The notes under the pieces are model-generated. The model was not told where the DNA came from. It ran no database searches and worked only from the letters and a program-made list of their open reading frames with translations. A stretch of DNA of 46,030 nucleotides from an uncultured bacterium (GTDB lineage Bacteria; Verrucomicrobiota; Kiritimatiellia; CAIKKV01; CAIJXV01): assembly GCA_903824675.1 (NCBI GenBank), contig CAIJXV010000048.1:1-46030 (forward strand), given 5' to 3'. Position 1 is the first letter of the stretch. Each line of letters starts with the position of its first letter. A program made the position numbers and the translations under genes. Positions 39,670 to 46,030 of this stretch are shown one piece after another.

Positions 39670-40473
39670 TTGAAATTGCACAAACGGACGCGAACAGGAG
39701 GGGCGTGGATAACGGCCGTTGTTTGCGGTATCCTGCTAGGGACCCGGATTGGGTTGTGTGTCGAGCCGACAGCCACAAACGGGCCGCGATTGGTGTGCGA
39801 TGCGCCGGAATTCGATTATGGCCGGGTGGTCAACACGCAGGAAGTCGAGCATACTTTCCTCCTGCGCAACACCGGGGATGTGGAGGCCGTGATCGGTCGC
39901 ATTCATTCCGGATGCGGGTGTACCCGGACTCAGGCCAGCGCCACGACGATTCCGCCCGGAGGAACGGGGACCGTGTCGGTGGTGATTAATTTGCGGGGTC
40001 GTAGCGGTGAACGGGATATCAACGTGTTCGTCAATTCGAATGATCCCGTGAATCCGATCTGCTCCTTGCGCTGTCGCGGCACGACTTATTTTTCAGATCA
40101 GGATCGGGTGACAGGGTTGGGGATAGAGGCCGTGCCGATCGCGCAATCAGGGGCGGATGAACCGGTGGTTGCGGGGATTACGGTGATCCCCCCGGGGGTT
40201 GTGTTGGTCGAATCCGACGCGGGCCGATTTCCCGCGCGCTACGTGATGGTGCGCGCGGCGGGCCAACAGCCCTTCCGGGTATTATCGATTGCGACCGAAG
40301 GGGTTGAAGATTTGGTGAAAATTCATCAAACCGGCACCAGCTGGGTGATTTTGCGGGTAGGCCCTCTGACGGCGCGCCCGGCCTGGAAAACCGCGACGAT
40401 TCGATTGACCACGGATCGTCCTGGATTTGAAACGATTTCCATTCAGGTGATCCTCAAAATCCTGCCGTCATGA
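39670..40473 (+). CDS. DUF1573 domain secreted protein
   Basis: A 267-aa protein with a TTG start preceded by AGGTGAT. The basic N-terminus and hydrophobic stretch (AWITAVVCGILLGTRIGLC) form a signal peptide, perhaps with a lipobox-like cysteine. The DUF1573 domain (about 40-130) has the phrases FDYGRVVNTQEVEHTFLLRNTGD and SGCGCTRTQ, then NVFVNSNDPVNP. This immunoglobulin-like domain is often secreted or periplasmic and contains a CxC pair. It follows a CcdA/thioredoxin protein, a combination seen in other environmental bacteria, so a thiol-handling partner role is possible (inference). Confidence 0.85.
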   Translation: MKLHKRTRTGGAWITAVVCGILLGTRIGLCVEPTATNGPRLVCDAPEFDYGRVVNTQEVEHTFLLRNTGDVEAVIGRIHSGCGCTRTQASATTIPPGGTGTVSVVINLRGRSGERDINVFVNSNDPVNPICSLRCRGTTYFSDQDRVTGLGIEAVPIAQSGADEPVVAGITVIPPGVVLVESDAGRFPARYVMVRAAGQQPFRVLSIATEGVEDLVKIHQTGTSWVILRVGPLTARPAWKTATIRLTTDRPGFETISIQVILKILPS

Positions 40474-40488
40474 GGGGCAGGGTGCCCC
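40474..40488 (+). repeat. Small GC hairpin (GGGGCA-GGG-TGCCCC)
   Basis: A 6-bp stem with a 3-nt loop, right after the DUF1573 stop codon. There is no T tract. It shares the GGGTGCC core with the micro-repeat at 13512, 15035 and 15210. Confidence 0.4.
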
Positions 40489-40569
40489 CATTCAATTGGG
40501 CGCACCAGATTTGTTTTGTATTGCAGGGCAAAGCCTGTTATATGGTTCCGGTTTGCGGGAGATGATTTT

Positions 40570-41022
40570 ATGAATATGTGCCGTTTGCTCGAAGAAGAAA
40601 ATATTATCATGGAGCTTCAGAGCAATACCAAGGAGGGTATCATTGAAGAGATGCTCGACTTGTTGGTCCGTAATGGCAAGGTTAAGGATCGGGATTCGGC
40701 ATTAAAGGCCATTCTCGACCGCGAACGCAAAATGTCCACCGGTATGCAGCACGGCATCGCCATCCCCCACGGCAAGACCGATTCCCTGACCGGCTCCAAA
40801 CTGGTAACGGCGCTGGGGTTGAAGAAGACGGGGGTGGATTTCGGCGCGTTGGATGCCAAACCCTCGACCATTTTCATCATGACCTTGTCGCCGCTGAACC
40901 GGACCGGACCGCATATTCAGTTTCTCGCCGAAATGAGCCAGATTTTAAACGAGCCCCAGAAGCGGGAAGCGATTCTCAAAGCGGTCACCTCCCACGAGGT
41001 CATGTCGCTGTTGTCGACCTGA
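40570..41022 (+). CDS. PTS EIIA domain protein (fructose/nitrogen type)
   Basis: A 150-aa protein, the usual size of a free-standing EIIA of the fructose-mannitol/Ntr type. The phosphorylated histidine is in GIAIPHGKTD (H67). FIMTLSPLNRTGPHIQFLAEMSQIL is the conserved later stretch. EIIA accepts phosphate from HPr or NPr and either passes it to a transporter or acts as a regulator. No EIIB or EIIC gene is in the window, so a regulatory role of the PTS-Ntr kind is more likely. The ATG at 40570 follows GGGAG at 40557 with good spacing; an earlier in-frame ATG at 40516 has none. Confidence 0.85.
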   Translation: MNMCRLLEEENIIMELQSNTKEGIIEEMLDLLVRNGKVKDRDSALKAILDRERKMSTGMQHGIAIPHGKTDSLTGSKLVTALGLKKTGVDFGALDAKPSTIFIMTLSPLNRTGPHIQFLAEMSQILNEPQKREAILKAVTSHEVMSLLST

Positions 41023-41056
41023 ACCGGCCGACAGGGTCCAGACCCTCAACCGACCC

Positions 41057-42181
41057 TCAATCCGTTTGAGGGTTAAGCCCTTGCACGAGCTGCAGTAGAA
41101 AATCACGATTATCCATCGACAGGTAGCGCAACGTTCCGCCCATCCGGCTGAACGATTTATTAAACCGCTGGTAATAGGCCGGGTTATTTTCCGGAGGTTC
41201 CCCTTGGGTCCAATCCCACCCGGCCTGGGCCAGGTCGACGGTAACAATCAATAGATCCTGGATGGTTTTTCCGGTTGCTTGAAGGGCGACATTCTGGGCC
41301 ATGGAAAAGGATTTTTCAAAAATCATGGGCGACATGACGGCGGACCCGACGGAGAGATAAACCCCTCCCTGGATGCGGGTGACACTTTCGGCAAAGCTCA
41401 GGAAATCGCGTTCAGCGGCGCGGCCGATGGAGGCGCCGTGGTTCATCGGGTGGTTATAGATGATGTCATGACCGAACATGGGATGACCGGTGAAAGGGAC
41501 GCTCAATTCAAACGCCCGGGCCTGAATGCTGCAGGATTTCCAAGGGTGCGGAATGGCCAACCAGCCGGGTTTCAGGTTGAAACGCTGGAGAAGTGCCCGG
41601 CAGTCAGCGGCTGCCGCCCGGTGTTCAAAGGCCTCTGGCGTATCCGGCAGGGGACTGATCAGTATTCGGTCGAGATCGGCTGGATCCGGGATTTGTAACC
41701 CTTCCTGGGCGATCATCCGGCCGACGGATTCGCCGTAACCGCAGCCTTCGAAGGCGCCAAGATTGAGAGCCAGATTAAGGTTGAACCCGGTTTCCTGCCA
41801 GTTGCCGAATTCGCCGCGAGCGACATTCCCCCGCACATCCTCACTACTGGCGCCTTGGAAGGCGAATTCCCAATCATGAATGATACCGGCTCCGTTGGTG
41901 GCCAGGTGGGTGATCCAGCCGCGTTCAATCAGACGGATCAGGACCGGGGCCAGTCCGTTTTTAATGGTATGGGCCCCGAAGGTCAGCATGACGGGGCGTT
42001 TGTTTTTTCGAGCGGTGACGATGCGTCGCAAGATTTCGGCAAAAACCATTCGTTCAGACTCCACCAAAGGACGGGGCGTTTGCGCGGGATCGATTTGATC
42101 CTGTTCGATGTCCTTCTTATTGGGGCGGTCTGTAAGGGGTTTAAAATGGACCTGGCGACGGTCAAACTGCGGATAGGGCAT
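41057..42181 (-). CDS. Conserved protein of unknown function, deoxyhypusine-synthase-like
   Basis: A 374-aa cytosolic protein from the ATG at 42181 (an ATG at 42196 is possible; GAGGA upstream of 42181 favours the shorter form). The core PVMLTFGAHTIKNGLAPVLIRLIERGWITHLATNGAGIIHDWE (about 63-105) has the glycine-rich GAH and NGAGxIHD pattern of a Rossmann-like fold, loosely like the deoxyhypusine synthase nucleotide site; the lysine-bearing motif of true deoxyhypusine synthase is not evident. Its 5' end overlaps the GH13 gene by 20 nt, so both are made from one message. I do not know the function; a sugar- or nucleotide-linked role with GH13 is a guess from context. Confidence 0.6.
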   Translation of the reverse strand: MPYPQFDRRQVHFKPLTDRPNKKDIEQDQIDPAQTPRPLVESERMVFAEILRRIVTARKNKRPVMLTFGAHTIKNGLAPVLIRLIERGWITHLATNGAGIIHDWEFAFQGASSEDVRGNVARGEFGNWQETGFNLNLALNLGAFEGCGYGESVGRMIAQEGLQIPDPADLDRILISPLPDTPEAFEHRAAAADCRALLQRFNLKPGWLAIPHPWKSCSIQARAFELSVPFTGHPMFGHDIIYNHPMNHGASIGRAAERDFLSFAESVTRIQGGVYLSVGSAVMSPMIFEKSFSMAQNVALQATGKTIQDLLIVTVDLAQAGWDWTQGEPPENNPAYYQRFNKSFSRMGGTLRYLSMDNRDFLLQLVQGLNPQTD

Positions 42182-43898
42182 GGGAGGAATCCTCATAGTG
42201 CAGGTGATATACGCCGGCGCCGCAGGGATCGAGCCGGATTTCGAAGGGTTCGGAGGTGTCGATTTTTCGAAGAGCGGGATGGAGGAGGTCGGTCACGACG
42301 AGCGGGGTGGGCCGCAAGGGGGCGGGGAGTTTGACGCTCACCGTATGCGCCCGGGTGGTGTCGAAATTGGCGACGATGAGAAACCCGCCTTCGATACCCT
42401 TGGGAGATTGGCGCAAGGCGGCGAGGACGGCCGGGTGACCGTCATCGACGAAGACCACATTCCCGAGTTGATGAAAGGCCGGGTGTTCATCGAGGATCTG
42501 ATGGATGCGCCGAATGAAGGCCCGGTAATCGGCGGACGGTTTTTCAACAAGAGGTTCAGGGGCGCCGATGAAATGAATTTTTTCAACCTGGCCCCATTCG
42601 ACCCCCTGAACCATTCCGGTCTGACCGGTACTCAACAGGGCGTTGACGGCATAGCGGGGTCGGGTGGAGTCGGCGGAGCCGAACAGATGGGCGGGCGTCC
42701 CGGTGTCGTGCGTGGTGATCGGGGTCAAATACCGCAGACGGGGGGAACGGGAGTGCAGATCGGTCAGGTAGCGGCGCAAATCGGGGACGAACGGATATTC
42801 CCACGTGGTGGCGAGAAGCAGGTTGATCCCGCCCTCCGTCACCGACTGTTCGAGCGCGTCGGCGTCGGCAAAATATTCGGCCAACATCAGGAGATCCGGA
42901 TACTGCTGGCGCAAACGCCGGGTGAGTTGGGCGATAAACCGTTCAGGCCGACTATGGTAATTGTCGAAGCGGACCAATCCGCCGGTTTCATTGGCGAAAC
43001 GGCTCCAATACAGGGCGTATTGGGTCATATAAGCCCAGAGTTCCTCGCGGACCGCAGGATCCGGATGGTCATAATTGAGGAGCACGAGATCTTCCCACCG
43101 GATCCAGGAATTCTGGTGCCAGCATCCGGCGCGTTTGAAGCCATCGGGTTCGCTGGCGTCAGTCAGGATCCAATCCGGGCGGAGTTCCGCGACCCGGCTG
43201 TCGCGGGCGATATGATTGAGGACCAGGTCGACACAGAGCCGGATGCCGAGTTGGCCGGCCGCCGCGACGAAGGCGGCCCACTGCTCGGTGGCGCTGCCCG
43301 GAAGCGAGGGGTCTCTGAAGAAGGGATCGGGTTCGAAGAGGTCGCGGGCCGAATAGGGACTCAAGGAATGTCCCATCTGGGTGATAGGCAGGAGGTGGAT
43401 GGCGTTGAACCCCATTTCATGGATGGCGTCGAGGCGGCGGGTCCAATCAGAGAAGGTGCCCGATACCCGGGGGAGGAGAGTGTAGAGCTTGAGCGATTTA
43501 ACAGCCGGGGGGTCGACGAACAGGATATGATGGGGTTTGGGTTCGACGAACCAGGTGTGGCCGGCATCCGGGGAATATTTGACCCGGCAATAAAAGAGGC
43601 CGCAATGCGGCAAAGGCAGATGCAGATGACAACTCCGGTCAGAATCCCGCTGAAACGGGATGTCTTTCCATAAATCGCCCCGCTCATCCAGGCTGAGCAG
43701 GAGGGTGATCATTTTGGGAAGGGGGCGTTCGTCGACGGACTCCAGGATGAAATCCAACGGGATATCCCGGATCGTTCGGATGAAATGGTCATTGAAAAGG
43801 GGTGCCACCCAGCGGAAGGGCGCCGGATTGGCAAAACGATATCCTCCCGACGGCAGGGGGGCGGGCGCCGGGTTAGAATAAGATTTCACCGGTTGCAT
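42162..43898 (-). CDS. Alpha-amylase family (GH13) enzyme
   Basis: A 578-aa enzyme. After an N-terminal beta domain (about 1-135), the (beta/alpha)8 barrel has all four GH13 regions: DLVLNH (224-229), RFDNYH with nucleophile D312, LLMLAEYF with acid/base E341, and THDTGTP with H397 and D398. A C-terminal beta domain follows from about 490. The RFDNYH and AEYF forms resemble maltosyltransferases of the GlgE type more than classic amylases, but this cannot be settled by eye. No signal peptide is seen, so it works on glycogen or maltodextrin inside the cell. The downstream gene overlaps its end by 20 nt. Confidence 0.88.
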   Translation of the reverse strand: MQPVKSYSNPAPAPLPSGGYRFANPAPFRWVAPLFNDHFIRTIRDIPLDFILESVDERPLPKMITLLLSLDERGDLWKDIPFQRDSDRSCHLHLPLPHCGLFYCRVKYSPDAGHTWFVEPKPHHILFVDPPAVKSLKLYTLLPRVSGTFSDWTRRLDAIHEMGFNAIHLLPITQMGHSLSPYSARDLFEPDPFFRDPSLPGSATEQWAAFVAAAGQLGIRLCVDLVLNHIARDSRVAELRPDWILTDASEPDGFKRAGCWHQNSWIRWEDLVLLNYDHPDPAVREELWAYMTQYALYWSRFANETGGLVRFDNYHSRPERFIAQLTRRLRQQYPDLLMLAEYFADADALEQSVTEGGINLLLATTWEYPFVPDLRRYLTDLHSRSPRLRYLTPITTHDTGTPAHLFGSADSTRPRYAVNALLSTGQTGMVQGVEWGQVEKIHFIGAPEPLVEKPSADYRAFIRRIHQILDEHPAFHQLGNVVFVDDGHPAVLAALRQSPKGIEGGFLIVANFDTTRAHTVSVKLPAPLRPTPLVVTDLLHPALRKIDTSEPFEIRLDPCGAGVYHLHYEDSSHALSAV

Positions 43899-43979
43899 GA
43901 TGTCTTCAAATTATCATAATTTCGCCCGGCCGACATACGAAATTATTAAGAATCTGGCTTGTCAGTCCACCGGGAATCG

Positions 43980-44639
43980 ATGTACGATAAAACCATGGAA
44001 CAACCTCGAATCCATTTAAGTCAGCTGAAATCCAACCAACCGCAACGCATGGGCCCGCCCCCGGGGTTCGAAGCGCCCTCGAAAAAATGGTATGGACTGG
44101 CGGCGTTGCTGTTTGTCGTCGGCGTGCTTGGGGGAACGACATGGATCATTCTGACTTTACATTTCGTGCGGCCGGAGGTTTTGGAAATGGTCGTGCCCGG
44201 GACGATGAGCTATGAGGCCTCGGAGCCAGGTCGGTACAGTCTGATCGGCCGGTTGGACGAGGACTTGGGCCGGGCGAATTGGACGGAGGATGCGGCTGTT
44301 TCAGGCCTACAGATCATGTTGACCGAGGAACAAACCGGGGTCAGAATTCCCGTGCAAGCGACTCTCGGTTGGCGGGAGAAGGGCGAAGTGGGGGATACGC
44401 GGTTTTCATTGGGTTCATTTCAAATGAAGGCTCCGGGCCGGGTTGTGATTCGGGCGCAAGGCATCACCCCGATCCGATCGCTGGGCGTGCAACGGGCCCA
44501 GGCGGACCGTCTGATGTGGGCTTTGGTCGGCGGGTTGTTATTGAACGCGATGGGTTGGCTGGTGGCGCCCATCGTGGTTTTCCAAGTGTATTATCGGCGG
44601 GCCCGGGCTGAATTTTTGGCGGCCGAATACGGCGCATAG
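43980..44639 (+). CDS. Two-helix membrane protein of unknown function
   Basis: A 219-aa protein with a proline-rich cytosolic N-terminus (residues 1-36), one helix at about 37-60 (LAALLFVVGVLGGTTWIILTL), an extracytoplasmic beta-like middle and a second helix near the C-terminus (GGLLLNAMGWLVAPIVVF). I recognise no family. It starts 82 nt from the GH13 gene on the opposite strand. ATGs at 43980 and 43995 are both possible; GGGA four bases before 43980 favours the longer form. The last residues (RRARAEFLAAEYGA) form a charged cytosolic tail. Confidence 0.6.
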   Translation: MYDKTMEQPRIHLSQLKSNQPQRMGPPPGFEAPSKKWYGLAALLFVVGVLGGTTWIILTLHFVRPEVLEMVVPGTMSYEASEPGRYSLIGRLDEDLGRANWTEDAAVSGLQIMLTEEQTGVRIPVQATLGWREKGEVGDTRFSLGSFQMKAPGRVVIRAQGITPIRSLGVQRAQADRLMWALVGGLLLNAMGWLVAPIVVFQVYYRRARAEFLAAEYGA

Positions 44640-44753
44640 CAGGCGATCGGACTCTGGCTCCTCGCGAAGCCCATGGGCTTATTCTGCGAACGGTACTTGC
44701 GTCAACAGGGACAGCGGGCAATCTCACCATGGACGCCGTAGTTCGTTGCTGAA

Positions 44754-44797
44754 TTGTTGAGTTGCTGGTTCTGAAACTAACAACCGACAACTAACAA
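44754..44797. repeat. Imperfect A/C-rich stem-loop (dispersed-repeat-like)
   Basis: TTGTTGAGTTGCTGGTT (44754-44770) is nearly the inverse of AACCGACAACTAACAA (44782-44797), leaving an 11-nt loop. Phrases built of AACAAC and AACTAAC are typical of small dispersed palindromes. The surrounding gap 44640-44827 has no gene. Confidence 0.45.
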
Positions 44798-44827
44798 CTT
44801 CTCCCGGGCGGGCCACCGGTGCAGGTC

Positions 44828-45212
44828 TCACCAAAACAGCTTTACCGGATACCGCCTGAAGTTCTCATCTCCCGTGCAAATAGCCATGTTCTCCACCATG
44901 GCCTGGCAGACGATCAAGCGATCGAACGGATCACGGTGATGGAAGGGCAATTCAACGAGAGGCAGAAGATGCTGAGACTCAAGGGGCAGGAGTCTGAACC
45001 CCTCGCCGGTGCGTAGCTTCATGAATTCGTCCAACGGGTCGTCGATACTCAACTTCCCGAGACTGCACTTGATGGCGATCTCCCACCAAGACGCCAGGCT
45101 GACGTAATTGACGGTATCCTCCGCTTCGATCGCCTGCCGGCCCTGACGAGTGAGGCGCGCATCTCCGGCAACGAACCAAAGCATGGCGTGGGTATCGAGG
45201 AAGGAGATTCAT
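44828..45212 (-). pseudogene. VapC-type PIN-domain toxin, frameshifted at codon 5
   Basis: PIN-domain ribonuclease. After the shift the frame reads DTHAMLWFVAGD, then ASWWEIAIK, DPFDRLIVCQA and TGDENFRRYP, giving three of the four PIN acidic residues; the first one (D of DTHA) lies just after the break. The natural start, ATG at 45212, overlaps the antitoxin stop (ATGA) and reads MNLL, then leaves frame. Deleting one C in the CTTCCTC at about 45197-45203 restores MNLLLDTHAMLWF, the canonical VapC opening. As it stands the only in-frame ATG is 45184, downstream of the first catalytic Asp. The gene may be inactive or may contain a sequencing error. Confidence 0.75.
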
Positions 45213-45442
45213 GCTTCATACTCCGCCATATCCGCCAGTGGTGCGTCAAAATCGACGGTCATACGCACGCGGCCTTTCGCACTGCCGAACCGGGGACGTG
45301 CACCGCGCTGGTCGGTTGGCCCCAACTGCGCCACCGGGTGCCCGCGTTTCGTCACAATAAACACGGTTCCCTGTTGCGCCTTTTCCAGTAAGGCGGCAAA
45401 ATGGGTTTTCGCCGCGAACGAGCCTATCGTCTCAGTTTTCAT
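45209..45442 (-). CDS. Phd/YefM-family antitoxin
   Basis: A 77-aa protein with the Phd-type N-terminus: KTETIGSFAAKTHFAALLEK (2-21) and TVFIVTKRGHPVAQLGP (about 26-42), which form the DNA-binding dimer domain. The C-terminal third (residues 45-77, ending ADMAEYEA) should bind the toxin. It is followed directly by the VapC-type PIN toxin, with stop and start overlapping (ATGA), so the pair is one autoregulated operon. If the toxin is truly broken, this is an orphan antitoxin that could still counter related toxins elsewhere. Confidence 0.85.
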   Translation of the reverse strand: MKTETIGSFAAKTHFAALLEKAQQGTVFIVTKRGHPVAQLGPTDQRGARPRFGSAKGRVRMTVDFDAPLADMAEYEA

Positions 45443-45639
45443 GCAACTTGGATAACAAACCAGTCTATCATGTCAAGCGCCCTGAGAACGGGCGCATGGC
45501 AGTTCCGTGGGTACTGGTCTGGGGCTAGCAAAAAGGCGAAGTGAAAGTTTTTTAGCACAACAGAAGCAAGGGGGGAATCGCCAAGAGGAGACCCGAATTT
45601 TTTTCACGCAAAGCCGCAGAGCACGCCAAGATCCAGAAA

Positions 45640-45684
45640 GCCGCGCGACGAGTCCCGCCTGGAGGGCGGGATGCCTCGCGCGGC
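45640..45684. repeat. Strong two-stem palindrome (REP-like)
   Basis: GCCGCGCGA (45640-45648) pairs with TCGCGCGGC (45676-45684), and inside it TCCCGCC (45653-45659) pairs with GGCGGGA (45665-45671). The loop is five bases. This strong compact structure in a gene-free region is typical of REP-like dispersed elements. Confidence 0.7.
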
Positions 45685-45880
45685 TACTGCTCTTGAAAGA
45701 TCCTACGAAACGGGAACCGGACGCGCGGTGCACGATCACGTCCCGTGAGCGCTCACTGCACGGCCAGGCTCCTCTTCCCCGCTCAACTCCACGACCTTGG
45801 CCTGCCCTGCGAAGCCATCCGGGCGTAGGAGGGCGCCTCCGCGTGAGACCTCCCTTTTGCTGGTGCGGAAGGAACCCGTA

Positions 45881-46008
45881 GAAGGTGTAAAAAAATTGGC
45901 CAGAAGCGGTCGGGGTGGCACCCGACCCTCCCAATTCCTAAGAATATCCGCCGGTTTTTACACGGGAGGGACGGCTGCCACGCCGTCCGTCGATTTTTTT
46001 ACACCTTC
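45881..46008. repeat. 128-bp inverted duplication: 16-bp perfect arms around two REP-like hairpins
   Basis: GAAGGTGTAAAAAAAT (45881-45896) is the perfect inverse of ATTTTTTTACACCTTC (45993-46008). Each arm is followed inward by a hairpin. The left one is GGTCGGGGTGGCACCCGACC plus CTCCC at about 45908-45932; the right one, on the opposite strand, is GGACGGCGTGGCAGCCGTCC plus CTCCC at about 45964-45988. The two hairpins share the pattern GG-CGG-GTGGCA-CCG-CCCTCCC, and several stem differences are compensatory. This is a head-to-head pair of one small element. Confidence 0.7.
45969..46000 (+). terminator. Terminator-like hairpin with T tract inside the inverted duplication
   Basis: GGACGGC (45969-45975), loop TGCCAC, GCCGTCC (45982-45988), then seven Ts (45994-46000). 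It fits an intrinsic terminator in the plus direction; the mirrored copy gives the same in the minus direction (A tract at 45889-45895). No gene ends nearby on the plus strand, so the repeat explanation is at least as good. Confidence 0.4.
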
Positions 46009-46030
46009 GTACCGGGTGCGAAATCAAAGA

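Larger units (their letters stand above)
45443..46030. other. Gene-free repeat-rich region at the right edge
   Basis: 588 nt with no supported gene. Contents from left to right: a short run before 45530, a TTTTTTTCACGCAAAGCCGC phrase (about 45598), a strong compound hairpin (45640-45684) and a 128-bp inverted-duplication element (45881-46008). Open frames on both strands across this stretch are not supported: they show no family-like sequence and cross the palindromes. Confidence 0.5.

Noticed and set aside
42180-43673. Long plus-strand open frame (about 497 codons) opposite the GH13 gene
   Set aside because: It is the antisense shadow of a gene with all four GH13 motifs; its own sequence is glycine/aspartate-rich and low-complexity, and matches no family.
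45473-45934. Open frames on both strands in the right-hand gene-free region
   Set aside because: They cross palindromic repeats and show no family-like sequence.

Overview
The window looks like chromosomal DNA from an uncultured or environmental Gram-negative bacterium of high GC content. The gene content points to the PVC group (Kiritimatiellota/Lentisphaerota/Verrucomicrobiota-like). The pointers are a giant surface protein built from autotransporter-type beta-strand repeats and right-handed beta-helices, UroD-family proteins inside sugar-degradation operons, a DUF1573 protein beside a CcdA-like protein, an orphan Ser/Thr kinase, and many small palindromic intergenic repeats. This placement is an inference from gene content; no rRNA gene is present to settle it.

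Layout. (1) 1-9736: the 3' part of one enormous repetitive surface-type gene, open at the left edge. (2) 9737-15000: a lemA + M48 protease pair, then an ACT-domain (UPF0237) gene and its usual partner UPF0210/DUF711. (3) 15289-19877: a tight three-gene cluster (ceramidase-N-terminal-like hydrolase, heparinase II/III-like lyase, Gfo/Idh/MocA oxidoreductase). (4) 19961-20977, minus strand: a cytosolic Ser/Thr kinase, divergent from (5) 21067-25444: an alpha-L-fucosidase, a UroD-family protein and a six-hairpin-glycosidase-like protein in one operon. (6) 25523-30474, minus strand: a sodium:solute symporter with its small subunit, preceded by an unusual membrane protein that joins a PHP phosphoesterase, a Cache sensor, a PAS domain and a DUF294/GlnD-like nucleotidyltransferase. 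(7) 30852-35804: pyrG and carB, pyrimidine/arginine synthesis genes. (8) 36027-38266: two overlapping glycosyltransferases. (9) 38412-41022: a CcdA-like thiol-redox membrane protein, a DUF1573 protein and a lone PTS EIIA. (10) 41057-43898, minus strand: a GH13 glucan enzyme overlapping a conserved protein of unknown function. (11) 43980-44639: a small two-helix membrane protein. (12) 44828-45442, minus strand: a Phd/VapC-type toxin-antitoxin pair whose toxin is frameshifted at codon 5. (13) 45443-46030: a gene-free region packed with palindromic elements.

How the genes work together. None of the glycan enzymes in regions 3, 5 and 10 shows a signal peptide, so they most likely process imported oligosaccharides in the cytoplasm. 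The most interesting system is region 6. DUF294-type nucleotidyltransferases are commonly encoded beside acetate-type symporters, but here the regulator carries a complete-looking PHP metal site and its own membrane-spanning ligand sensor. That suggests a one-protein switch linking an outside ligand to transporter control. Most intergenic gaps carry short dispersed palindromes, several of them related copies in opposite orientation.
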